21,553 nucleotides of DNA from JBBQSN01 sp038213835 (lineage in GTDB: Bacteria; Actinomycetota; Actinomycetes; Actinomycetales; CAWJMD01): assembly GCA_038213835.1 (NCBI GenBank), contig JBBQSN010000049.1:1-21553 (forward strand). Reading direction: 5' to 3'. Numbering within the stretch: position 1 is the stretch's first letter; each line of letters starts with the position of its first letter. The translations under genes were made by a program, and so were the position numbers. The notes beneath the pieces are model-generated. The model searched no databases. It had not been told where the DNA came from and saw only the letters and a program-made list of their open reading frames with translations. Below are positions 1 through 11,337 of this stretch, piece by piece.

Positions 1-977
1 TCAACAACGTGCTCGGCCAGGCGCTGCTGGCGCGCCGGATGGGCAAGACCCGGGTGATCGCCGAGACCGGGGCCGGCCAGCACGGCGTCGCCAGCGCCAC
101 CGCTGCGGCGCTGATGGGGATGAGCTGCACCGTCTACATGGGCGAGCAGGACACCCAGCGGCAGGCGCTGAACGTGGCCCGGATGCGTCTGCTCGGTGCC
201 GAGGTCGTTCCGGTCACCGCCGGCTCCCGCACGCTCAAGGACGCCATCAACGAGGCGTTCCGCGACTGGGTCTCGCACGTCGACGACACCTTCTACCTGT
301 TCGGCACCGCGGCCGGCCCGCACCCCTTCCCCGCGATGGTGCGCGACCTCCAGCGCGTCATCGGCGTCGAGGCGCGGGCGCAGGTGCTCGAGCTGACCGG
401 ACGACTGCCCGACGTGGTCGCGGCCTGCGTCGGCGGCGGCTCGAACGCGATCGGCATCTTCCACGCGTTCTACGACGACGCCGACGTCGAGCTGCTCGGC
501 CTCGAGGCCGCCGGCGACGGCATCCACACCGGCCGCACCGCCGCCTCGATCTCGGCCGGCGACCCCGGTGTGCTGCACGGAGCGCGCACCTTCGTCCTGC
601 AGGACGACGACGGCCAGACGGTCGAGTCGCACTCGATCTCGGCGGGCCTGGACTACCCCGGGGTCGGCCCCGAGCACTCCTGGCTGCACGCCACCGGGCG
701 GGCCCGCTACGAGGGCGTCACCGACACCGACGCGATGGACGCGATGGCGCTGCTGGCCCGCACCGAGGGGATCATCCCCGCGATCGAGAGCGCGCACGCC
801 CTGGCCGGCGCGCTGCGCGAGGGTCGCCGGCTGGGCCCGGACGGGCTGATCCTGGTGAACCTGTCCGGACGCGGGGACAAGGACGTCGACACCGCCGCGC
901 ACTGGTTCGGGCTGCTCGACGAGCCGGACGCCGACGCCCACCCCCTGCCGGAGCCGTCCTCGCGGGCACCCCGTTGA
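1..977 (+). CDS. trpB: Tryptophan synthase beta chain, 5' end missing
   Basis: TrpB condenses indole with serine to give tryptophan, using PLP, in an alpha2beta2 complex with TrpA in the cytoplasm. The reading frame is already open at position 3; 324 residues are visible and roughly 80-90 N-terminal residues lie upstream. The first visible residues (NNVLGQALLA) directly follow the usual HK(I) motif, so the PLP-binding lysine itself is just outside the window. Visible family motifs are AETGAGQHG (catalytic Glu, visible residue 21), the phosphate-binding GGGSNAIG (about 144-151) and HSISAGLDYPGVGPEHSWL near the C-terminal third. The stop TGA at 975-977 overlaps the trpA start by 4 nt, implying translational coupling and a trp operon extending upstream. 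No frameshift or missing residue was seen in the visible part. Identification is essentially certain. Confidence 0.97.
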   Translation, partial: NNVLGQALLARRMGKTRVIAETGAGQHGVASATAAALMGMSCTVYMGEQDTQRQALNVARMRLLGAEVVPVTAGSRTLKDAINEAFRDWVSHVDDTFYLFGTAAGPHPFPAMVRDLQRVIGVEARAQVLELTGRLPDVVAACVGGGSNAIGIFHAFYDDADVELLGLEAAGDGIHTGRTAASISAGDPGVLHGARTFVLQDDDGQTVESHSISAGLDYPGVGPEHSWLHATGRARYEGVTDTDAMDAMALLARTEGIIPAIESAHALAGALREGRRLGPDGLILVNLSGRGDKDVDTAAHWFGLLDEPDADAHPLPEPSSRAPR

Positions 978-1870
978 CCGGCACCCGCTCGGCGCAGGTG
1001 CTGGCGCGCACCCGGTCCGAGGGCTCGTCCGCCCTGATCGGCTACCTCCCGGCCGGCTTCCCCGACGTCGCAGGGGCGGTCGAGGCCTCCAAGGTGCTCC
1101 TCGACAGCGGCGTCGACCTGGTCGAGCTCGGACTTCCGTACTCCGACCCGTCCCTGGACGGGCCCGTCATCCAGCAGGCGTGCGTGCTGGCGCTCGCAGA
1201 GGGCACCCGCACCCGCGACGTCCTCGCCAGCGTCGAGCAGGTGGCGGCGCACCGCGTCGACGCCGCGGTCGTCGTCATGACCTACTGGAACCCGGTGCTG
1301 CGGTACGGGCCCCCCGCCTTCGCCCGCGACCTGGCCGCCGCCGGGGGAGCCGGGCTCATCACCCCCGACCTCACACCGGACAGCGGCCAGGAGTGGGTCG
1401 AGGCCGCTGACGCCCACGACCTCGACAAGGTCTTCCTCGTCGCGCCGTCGTCCACCGAGCTGCGGTTGGCCGACACCGTGGCTGCGTGCCGCGGCTTCGT
1501 CTACGCCGCCTCGTTGATGGGGGTCACGGGCGAGCGGGCCAGCGTCGGCTCGATGGCGCGCGCACTGGTGCTGCGCAGCCGCCAGGCCGCCGCCGACGCA
1601 GGGGTCGAGCGCTCCGTCTGCGTGGGGCTCGGTGTCTCGACCCCTGACCAGGCGGCCGAGGTGGCGCAGTACGCCGACGGCGTGATCGTCGGGTCGGCGC
1701 TGGTGCGGTGCCTGCTCGAGGCCGACGACCCGGCCGACGGCCGTCGTCGGCTGGCTGCGCTCGCCGGTGCCCTGGCCGAGGCGGTGCACGCGGTCACGCC
1801 CGTCGACGATGCCGCCGCCGCCGCCGGGAGCTCGGGCACGCACCGGGGTACGGGGATCGGCACGGCATGA
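974..1870 (+). CDS. trpA: Tryptophan synthase alpha chain
   Basis: TrpA cleaves indole-3-glycerol phosphate to indole and glyceraldehyde 3-phosphate and channels indole to TrpB. The 298-residue TIM-barrel product has the family signature DLVELGLPYSDPSLDGPVIQ, with the two catalytic acids present as Glu51 and Asp62 (equivalent to Glu49 and Asp60 of the E. coli enzyme). The C-terminal phosphate-binding part GLGVSTPDQ and VIVGSALV is intact. The chosen start is TTG at 974, whose TTGA overlaps the trpB stop; this 4-nt overlap is the typical coupled arrangement, and no better ribosome-binding site with a later start was seen. The protein is about 25-30 residues longer than typical TrpA because of an Ala/Gly/Thr-rich C-terminal tail (last ~25 residues) with no recognisable motif. 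The stop TGA at 1868-1870 overlaps a mini-ORF leading to lgt. Confidence 0.96.
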   Translation: MTGTRSAQVLARTRSEGSSALIGYLPAGFPDVAGAVEASKVLLDSGVDLVELGLPYSDPSLDGPVIQQACVLALAEGTRTRDVLASVEQVAAHRVDAAVVVMTYWNPVLRYGPPAFARDLAAAGGAGLITPDLTPDSGQEWVEAADAHDLDKVFLVAPSSTELRLADTVAACRGFVYAASLMGVTGERASVGSMARALVLRSRQAAADAGVERSVCVGLGVSTPDQAAEVAQYADGVIVGSALVRCLLEADDPADGRRRLAALAGALAEAVHAVTPVDDAAAAAGSSGTHRGTGIGTA

Positions 1871-1914
1871 TCTCCGGCATGAGCGAGCGGATCAGGGCGA
1901 GGGACGAGCCATGA
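1867..1914 (+). CDS. 15-codon mini-ORF linking trpA and lgt
   Basis: An ATG at 1867 overlaps the trpA stop (ATGA, 1867-1870). It opens a 15-codon frame encoding MISGMSERIRARDEP, whose TGA (1912-1914) overlaps the lgt ATG (1911-1913) in a second ATGA. A ribosome finishing trpA could therefore restart here and then restart again at lgt. I infer a coupling or leader role; the peptide has no recognisable family. It may equally be chance, because the 3' part of this stretch also carries the lgt ribosome-binding site (GAGGG, 1899-1903). Confidence 0.3.
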   Translation: MISGMSERIRARDEP

Positions 1915-2867
1915 ACATCCTGCAGGTGATCCCCAGCCCGTCCCAGGGGGTGTGGCACCTCGGCCCGTTCCCGATCCGTGCCTACGCGCTGTTCATCCTG
2001 GCGGGAATCGTGCTGGCCATCTGGCTGGGCGACCGACGGCTGGTGGCCAGGGGCGGTCCGTCCGGGGCCGTGGCCGACGTCGCGATCTGGGCGGTGCCGT
2101 TCGGCATCGTCGGCGGTCGGCTCTACCACGTGATCTCCTCGCCGGACGCCTACTTCGGTCCAGACGGCGACCCCGCCAAGGCGCTGCGGATCTGGGAGGG
2201 CGGGCTCGGCATCTGGGGCGCGGTCGCCCTGGGCGCGGTGGGCGCGGCCATCGGGTGCCGTCGGGCCGGTCTGCGGCTGTCGGTGTTCGCCGACGCCGTG
2301 GCGCCCGGGGTGCTGCTGGCGCAGGCGATCGGGCGGCTCGGCAACTGGTTCAACCAGGAGCTGTTCGGCCGCCCCACCGACCTGCCGTGGGCGCTGGCGA
2401 TCGACCCGCCGTTCCGGCCCGAGGGGTTCGAGGACTTCAGCACCTTCCACCCCACGTTCCTGTACGAGCTGCTGTGGAACGTCGCGGCGGCAGTGCTGCT
2501 GCTGTGGCTGGACCGCCGGTTCCGGCTCGGCCACGGGCGGGTGTTCTGGGGCTACGTGGGCCTGTACACGCTCGGACGGGTCTGGATCGAGGCACTCCGG
2601 ATCGACGACGCCGAGCGCGTACTGGGCCTGCGGCTCAACATCTGGACCTCGATCGTGCTGTTCGCCGTGGCCGCGGCGTTCTTCGCGATCAGCGCCCGCC
2701 GGCACCCAGGCCGCGAGACCTCGGCCTGGCGGCCCGGACGCGGACCAGGGGTGGTCGACGACGGCTCACTCGTAGCCGAAGAGCCCCGGGACCTGGAGCA
2801 CGAGCAGGAAGCGCACGAACCGGCCGGCCCACGCCGTCAGGGCGAAGACCCACCAGCGCATCCGTAG
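1911..2867 (+). CDS. lgt: Prolipoprotein diacylglyceryl transferase
   Basis: Lgt transfers a diacylglyceryl group from phosphatidylglycerol to the lipobox cysteine of prolipoproteins, the first step of lipoprotein maturation, in the cytoplasmic membrane. The 318-residue product has seven hydrophobic segments. It contains the Lgt signature GRLGNWFNQELFGRPT (residues 141-156), HPTFLYE (from His180) and a GYVGLYTLGRVWIEALR segment before the last helix. The ATG at 1911 is preceded by GAGGG at 1899-1903 with 7-nt spacing and matches the family N-terminus (PIRAYALFILAGI). A charged, non-membrane C-terminal tail of about 55 residues follows the last helix; such tails are common in actinobacterial Lgt. 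The last 102 nt overlap the oppositely oriented membrane-protein gene. The LivJ-type lipoprotein encoded at 12207 is a natural substrate. Confidence 0.96.
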   Translation: MNILQVIPSPSQGVWHLGPFPIRAYALFILAGIVLAIWLGDRRLVARGGPSGAVADVAIWAVPFGIVGGRLYHVISSPDAYFGPDGDPAKALRIWEGGLGIWGAVALGAVGAAIGCRRAGLRLSVFADAVAPGVLLAQAIGRLGNWFNQELFGRPTDLPWALAIDPPFRPEGFEDFSTFHPTFLYELLWNVAAAVLLLWLDRRFRLGHGRVFWGYVGLYTLGRVWIEALRIDDAERVLGLRLNIWTSIVLFAVAAAFFAISARRHPGRETSAWRPGRGPGVVDDGSLVAEEPRDLEHEQEAHEPAGPRRQGEDPPAHP

Positions 2868-3224
2868 CGTCCCCGCCAGCACCGAGGTGGCCGCGATCGG
2901 CGGCAGCCCCACGACCGCGCTGACCGCCACCACCGCGAACGCCCGGGTCGGGTGCTCGGCGCACCACTCGCCCAGCCGTCGCATCCACTCCACGAACCTG
3001 CCCTTGGTGACGGCCTTGCCCTGCAACCAGGTGCTGCGCACCGCGCCGAGCCCGAGCAGGTAGAAGAGCATCTTCCCGGCCACCTGGCCGGACGAGGCGG
3101 CCAGCGCCAGCAGCACCGCGGGCGTGTCCATCGTCGTGGCCGCGACCAGCAGGTAGGCCTCGGCGTTCATCACCCAGACGACGGCGCTGGCCAGGCAGTA
3201 GGCGAACGTCGCCAGCACCTCCAC
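2766..3224 (-). CDS. Small VTT/YqaA-like membrane protein
   Basis: This is a predicted integral membrane protein of about 152 residues, with GTG at 3224-3222 taken as start. Hydrophobic segments are seen at LATFAYCLASAVVWVM, YLLVAATTM...LLALAA, KMLFYLLGLGA, AFAVVAVSAVVGLPPIAATSVLAG and WWVFALTAWAGRFVRFLLVL. The half-site pattern (small residues and Gly around SSGQVAGKMLFYLLG, then GLPPIAATSVLAGTLRM...F...G..R) resembles the SNARE-associated/VTT (DedA, YqaA) family, some of whose members act in lipid or undecaprenyl-phosphate translocation; the exact role here is unknown. The start is uncertain: GTGs at 3224 and 3218 are both possible. An open frame continues upstream to 3359, but that part is Arg/Pro-rich and unlike a membrane protein. 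Its 3' end overlaps lgt by 102 nt tail to tail. Confidence 0.75.
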   Translation of the reverse strand: MEVLATFAYCLASAVVWVMNAEAYLLVAATTMDTPAVLLALAASSGQVAGKMLFYLLGLGAVRSTWLQGKAVTKGRFVEWMRRLGEWCAEHPTRAFAVVAVSAVVGLPPIAATSVLAGTLRMRWWVFALTAWAGRFVRFLLVLQVPGLFGYE

Positions 3225-3290
3225 ACCACACCCCCGGCACTCTCGATCGACCCTGTCGGACCCCGTCGCGCACAGCATGCCGGACGCCGC

Positions 3291-3392
3291 GGGACGAGGC
3301 GCTCGACCCGCCGCCGGGCGCGTCCCGGGACGGGCGGGATGACCGTGCATGCGTCCCACGGATCAGGACGTTCGATCCCAGATCGTGGGACG
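3291..3392. repeat. Cluster of GGGACG/CGTCCC elements
   Basis: GGGACG occurs at 3291-3296, and CGTCCC joined head to head with GGGACG forms a perfect 12-bp palindrome at 3321-3332. CGTCCCAC at 3352-3359 pairs with GTGGGACG at 3385-3392, an 8-bp inverted repeat with a 25-nt spacer. A shorter inverted repeat, TCCCA-N5-TGGGA, lies at 3376-3390 and shares the right arm. The cluster sits about 40-140 bp upstream of the gltB -10 box, a position suited to an operator or activator array; the cognate regulator is unknown. Confidence 0.45.
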
Positions 3393-3432
3393 ACTGGCCG
3401 AACCGTGCTCGGCCGGGCAGGTTCCCGTCGTG

Positions 3433-3438
3433 TAATCT
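3433..3438 (+). promoter_or_regulatory. Candidate -10 box of gltB
   Basis: TAATCT fits the actinobacterial TAnnnT consensus. No TTGACA-like -35 is visible 16-18 nt upstream. Transcription starting near 3445 would give a leader of about 130 nt before the preferred GTG start at 3574, or an almost leaderless mRNA if the GTG at 3448 is used. Confidence 0.45.
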
Positions 3439-3573
3439 GCGGACCGAGTGGAGGGGCCAGCGACGATCCCTCCGGCCGTCCGGGTTCCCCCGGACGCAAC
3501 CCCCCGGCCAAGGCCGGTGGACCCCGCCCCCACTGCGTCGCGCGCAGCGGCCAGAACCCCAAGGACGGTGCCC

Positions 3574-8131
<4,558 letters not shown>

Positions 8132-8139
<8 letters not shown>

Positions 8140-9610
8140 CCCGAAGGGCTTCCTGTCCCAGCGCGAGCGCGAGCTGCCGGCGCGCCGTCCAGTCCCGGTC
8201 CGGATCATGGACTGGCGCGAGGTCTACGAGGCGCAGGAGCCGGCGCAGCTGCAGCGGCAGGCCGGGCGGTGCATGGACTGCGGCATCCCGTTCTGCCACG
8301 AGGGCTGTCCGCTCGGGAACCTGATCCCCGAGTGGAACGACCTGGTCTGGCGCGACGACTGGGACGAGGCGATCGAGCGGCTGCACGCCACGAACAACTT
8401 CCCCGAGTTCACTGGACGGCTGTGCCCCGCCCCCTGCGAGGCGTCCTGCGTCCTCGGCATCAACCAGCCGGCCGTGACGATCAAGCAGGTCGAGGTCTCG
8501 ATCGTCGACCGCGCCTTCGCGCGCGGAACCGTGCGTCCGCAGCCGCCGGACCGGCTCTCGGGCCACACCGTCGCCGTCGTGGGGTCCGGCCCGGCCGGCC
8601 TGGCCGCCGCGCAGCAGCTGACCCGCGCCGGCCACACCGTCGCGGTGTTCGAGCGCGCCGACAGGATCGGCGGCCTGCTGCGCTACGGCATCCCCGAGTT
8701 CAAGATGGAGAAGGGCGTGCTCGACCGCCGGCTCGAGCAGATGGCGGCAGAGGGCACCCGGTTCCGTCCCGGCACCGACGTCGGCGGCAGCGGCGAGGGA
8801 TCGCTGTCGGGCAGCCAGCTGGTCGACCGGTACGACGCCGTGGTGCTCGCGATCGGTGCCACCCTCCCGCGCGACCTGCCCGTACCCGGGCGCGAGCTCG
8901 ACGGCGTCCTGCAGGCGATGGACTTCCTCCCGCCGGCCAACCGGGCCGCGCTCGGCGAGAACGCTCTCCCCGGAGAGGCGCTGGTCAGCGCGGGGGGCAA
9001 GGACGTGGTCATCATCGGTGGCGGCGACACCGGCGCCGACTGCCTCGGCACCTCCACCCGGCAGGGTGCCCGATCGGTCACGCAGCTGGAGATCATGCCG
9101 CGGCCGGGGGAGGAACGTGCCTCGGCCCAGCCCTGGCCCACGTACCCGATGCTCTACCGGGTCACGAGCGCGCACGAGGAGAACGGCGAGCGCGTCTATG
9201 CCGTCAGCACCAAGGAGCTCGTCGACGACGGCCACGGCGCGGTCGCCGCTCTGCGGCTCGAGGAGGTCGAGATGGTCGACGGCCGGTTCACCCCGGTGGC
9301 CGGCTCGGAGCGCGAGATCCCTGCGCAGCTGGTGCTGCTCGCGATGGGCTTCACCGGACCGCAGCAGGCCGGCCTCGTGGACCAGCTCGACGTGGAGCTC
9401 GACGAGCGCGGCAACGTCAAGCGCGACCTGCAGTACATGTCTTCTCGCCGAGGCGTCTTCGTGGCCGGTGACGCCGGCCGCGGGCAGTCGCTCATCGTCT
9501 GGGCGATCGCCGAGGGCCGGGCCTGCGCAGCGGGTGTCGACACCTTCCTGACCGGGTCGTCCAGCCTCCCGGTGCCGATCCCGCCCACCGCCCGCCCCCT
9601 CACGGTCTGA
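8132..9610 (+). CDS. gltD: Glutamate synthase, small (beta) subunit
   Basis: GltD is the FAD- and NADPH-binding subunit that passes electrons from NADPH to GltB through 4Fe-4S clusters. The 492-residue product starts at GTG 8132, inside the gltB 3' end (8-nt overlap). N-terminal iron-sulfur cysteines are seen as C47-x2-C50-x4-C55-x3-C59 and C98-x3-C102-x3-C106. The FAD dinucleotide fold GSGPAGLAAAQQL is near residue 150, the NADPH fold GGGDTGADC near 295, and the C-terminal FAD contact is FVAGDAGRGQSLIVWAI. Length and motif order match bacterial GltD, and gene order matches gltBD operons. No terminator was recognised in the 70 bases before pyk, which appears to have its own promoter. Confidence 0.97.
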
Positions 9611-9633
9611 CCCGCCCGTCGACCTGTCCAGCG

Positions 9634-9649
9634 TGTGACCCGCGTCACC
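9634..9649. promoter_or_regulatory. Crp/GlxR-like site upstream of pyk
   Basis: TGTGA-N6-TCACC matches nine of ten half-site positions of the Crp/GlxR consensus TGTGA-N6-TCACA, and its core GTGAC-N4-GTCAC is perfectly symmetric. The centre is 39-40 bp upstream of the inferred transcription start at 9681, close to the -41.5 position used by class II activators, and no -35 hexamer is visible. cAMP-dependent control of pyk is inferred. Confidence 0.5.
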
Positions 9650-9668
9650 AGCTGAGCCTCGATCCCCT

Positions 9669-9674
9669 TAGGTT
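9669..9674 (+). promoter_or_regulatory. -10 box of leaderless pyk
   Basis: TAGGTT (TAnnnT type) ends 6 nt before the pyk ATG at 9681, which is the distance from a -10 box to the transcription start. No convincing ribosome-binding site fits in that gap, although GGAG occurs 2-6 nt before the ATG. A leaderless transcript is therefore likely. Confidence 0.55.
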
Positions 9675-9680
9675 GGAGCC

Positions 9681-11132
9681 ATGCGCCGAGCCAAGATCGT
9701 CTGCACCCTGGGTCCCGCGGTCGGGAGGTATGAGGACGTCCTGGAGCTCGTGCGCTCCGGCATGGACGTCGCCCGCCTGAACCTGAGCCACGGCGCCCAC
9801 GCCGACCACCTCACCGCGTACGACGACGTGCGTCGCGCCAGCAACGAGACGGGCCGCGCCGTCTGCATCTTCGCCGACCTGCAGGGTCCGAAGATCCGGC
9901 TCGGACGGTTCGCCGCCGGGCCGGTCCTGCTGGCCAGGGGCCAGCGGTTCACGATCACCACCGACGAGGTCGAGGGAACCGCCGAGCGGGCCTCCACCAC
10001 CTACCAGGGGCTCCCCGGCGACGTCGCTGTCGGCGACGCGATCCTGGTCGACGACGGCAAGGTCTCGCTCACGGTGCTCGAGGTCGACGGCCACGACGTG
10101 CACACCGAGGTCGTCGTCCCCGGGCCGGTCAGCAACCACAAGGGCCTGAACCTGCCCGGTGTCGCCGTCAGCGTCCCGGCCCTGTCGGACAAGGACGCCC
10201 AGGACCTCCGCTGGGCGCTGCGCACCGGCGTCGACATGGTTGCGCTGTCGTTCGTGCGCAGCGCCGCCGACGTCGACGACGTCCGCGCGATCATGACCGA
10301 GGAGGGCCTCCACGTCCCGATCATCGCCAAGATCGAGAAGCCGCAGGCGGTCGAGAACCTGGTCGAGATCGTGCAGGCCTTCGACGCCATCATGGTCGCC
10401 CGGGGCGACCTCGGCGTGGAGCTGCCGCTCGAGCAGGTCCCGCTGGTGCAGAAGCGCGCCGTCGAGGTCGCACGCCGCAACGCCAAGCCGGTGATCGTCG
10501 CCACCCAGGTGCTCGAGTCGATGATCACCGCCCCGCGGCCCACCCGCGCCGAGGCCTCCGACGCCGCCAACGCGGTGCTCGACGGCGCCGACGCGCTGAT
10601 GCTCTCCGGCGAGACCAGCGTGGGCGCGTACCCGTTCGAGGCGGTGCGCACGATGGCGCGGATCATCGAGAACACCGAGGACCACGGCCTGGACCGGATC
10701 CAGCCGCTCGGCACCCAGCCCAGCACGAAGGGCGGGGCGATCACCTGGGCGGCCTCGCTGGTGGGCGAGCTGCTCGGCGTGGAGTTCCTGGTCACGTTCA
10801 GCCAGTCCGGGGACTCGGCCCGGCGGATGTCGCGGCTGCGCTCCCGCATCCCCGTGCTGGCGTTCACCCCGGAGTCGCGGGTGCGGTCCCAGCTCGCGCT
10901 GTCGTGGGGGATCGAGACGTTCCTCGCGCCGTACGTGAAGCACACCGACGAGATGGTGCGCCAGGTCGACGAGCAGCTGCTCAGCATCGGCCGGGTGGAG
11001 CGCGGCGCCGAGGTGATGATCGTCGCCGGCTCGCCCCCCGGGATCCCCGGTTCGACGAACGCGATGCGGGTGCACACGATGGGCGACGCGGTCGACGGCT
11101 TGGCCCCCGCGTACGCCAGCCCGGTCGAGTAG
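9681..11132 (+). CDS. pyk: Pyruvate kinase
   Basis: Pyruvate kinase transfers phosphate from phosphoenolpyruvate to ADP, the last step of glycolysis. The 483-residue product begins RRAKIVCTLGPAV, the canonical N-terminus. It shows NLSHGAHADH, DLQGPKIRLG, the active-site signature IIAKIEKPQAVENL (catalytic Lys217, metal-binding Glu219) and MVARGDLGVELPLEQVP (metal-binding Asp243), then TQVLESMI and the GETSVGAYP segment. The C-terminal allosteric domain (SGDSARRMSRLR) is present, so the length is normal for bacterial enzymes. The ATG at 9681 directly follows a -10 box, suggesting leaderless translation. A Crp-like site lies in the promoter. It is separated from gltD by 70 nt and convergent with the tRNA downstream. 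Confidence 0.97.
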   Translation: MRRAKIVCTLGPAVGRYEDVLELVRSGMDVARLNLSHGAHADHLTAYDDVRRASNETGRAVCIFADLQGPKIRLGRFAAGPVLLARGQRFTITTDEVEGTAERASTTYQGLPGDVAVGDAILVDDGKVSLTVLEVDGHDVHTEVVVPGPVSNHKGLNLPGVAVSVPALSDKDAQDLRWALRTGVDMVALSFVRSAADVDDVRAIMTEEGLHVPIIAKIEKPQAVENLVEIVQAFDAIMVARGDLGVELPLEQVPLVQKRAVEVARRNAKPVIVATQVLESMITAPRPTRAEASDAANAVLDGADALMLSGETSVGAYPFEAVRTMARIIENTEDHGLDRIQPLGTQPSTKGGAITWAASLVGELLGVEFLVTFSQSGDSARRMSRLRSRIPVLAFTPESRVRSQLALSWGIETFLAPYVKHTDEMVRQVDEQLLSIGRVERGAEVMIVAGSPPGIPGSTNAMRVHTMGDAVDGLAPAYASPVE

Positions 11133-11196
11133 GGTGGCGATCGGTCAGGCGCGCCAGCAGGGTGCGGGCGGCGTCGACCGTGCCGGGAGGGTGCAC

Positions 11197-11213
11197 GTCG
11201 CCATCGTGGCGGC
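11197..11213. terminator. Weak hairpin between pyk and the tRNA
   Basis: GTCGCCA and TGGCGGC can form a 7-bp stem (one G-U pair) around a TCG loop between the convergent pyk gene and the tRNA gene. There is no run of T on either side, so intrinsic termination is only a possibility. Confidence 0.2.
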
Positions 11214-11226
11214 GGGCTCTGACAGG

Positions 11227-11299
11227 TACCCCGGGTGGGACTCGAACCCACACTGGATGGAGTTTGAAGCCATTGTCTCTGCCATTGGACTACCGGGGC
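11227..11299 (-). tRNA. tRNA with anticodon CAA, short variable arm (tRNA-Leu-like)
   Basis: The 73-nt minus-strand sequence folds as a class I tRNA: acceptor arms GCCCCGG and CCGGGGT, D arm GTCC...AGAC, anticodon arm ATGGC-TTCAAAC-TCCAT, a 5-nt variable loop CCAGT, T arm GTGGG-TTCGAGT-CCCAC and discriminator A. U8, A14, G18G19, U54-U55-C56, A58 and an A15/U48 pair are all in place. The anticodon reads CAA, which would decode the Leu codon UUG. Oddities are a G1-U72 pair, a C31-U39 mismatch closing the anticodon loop, a C13-A22 mismatch and, above all, no long variable arm, which bacterial tRNA-Leu normally has. CCA is not encoded (ACCT follows). The alternative reading, UCA, destroys the anticodon stem. 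It could be a functional odd Leu isoacceptor or a degenerate tRNA. Confidence 0.75.
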
Positions 11300-11323
11300 T
11301 CACGTGCGCGGAACACGTCGGTC

Positions 11324-11332
11324 ATAGGCTAT
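11324..11332. promoter_or_regulatory. Symmetric bidirectional -10 element (tRNA / pdtaR)
   Basis: ATAGGCTAT is an odd-length palindrome. On the plus strand it supplies TAGGCT (11325-11330), ending 7 nt before the GTG start of the response regulator. On the minus strand it supplies TAGCCT (11331-11326), 26 nt before the mature tRNA 5' end. Both fit TAnnnT. No -35 motif is visible on either side. Confidence 0.5.
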
Positions 11333-11337
11333 CCGAC

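Larger units (their letters stand above)
3225..3573. promoter_or_regulatory. Divergent intergenic region upstream of gltB
   Basis: These 349 bases between the minus-strand membrane-protein gene and gltB hold no convincing gene. They contain five copies of the hexamer GGGACG in either orientation between 3291 and 3392, a -10 box TAATCT at 3433-3438, and the gltB ribosome-binding site AAGGA at 3561-3565. From 3448 onward an open frame continues into gltB and could represent a longer propeptide. No GlnR-type box was recognised by eye. Confidence 0.6.

Noticed and set aside
3448..3573. Separate upstream gene before gltB
   Set aside because: The frame is continuous with gltB and has no stop of its own, so it is at most an N-terminal extension.
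11130..11135. TAGGGT overlapping the pyk stop codon as a promoter
   Set aside because: It matches the -10 pattern, but no plus-strand gene starts downstream before the convergent tRNA.
11227..11299. Selenocysteine or opal-suppressor tRNA (anticodon UCA)
   Set aside because: That reading needs a shifted loop that breaks the anticodon stem, and the gene lacks the long acceptor and variable arms of tRNA-Sec.
11134..11337. Longer version of the ANTAR regulator starting upstream
   Set aside because: The extra 68 codons would run through the antisense tRNA gene and show no conserved protein features, and a -10 box lies just before the GTG at 11338.
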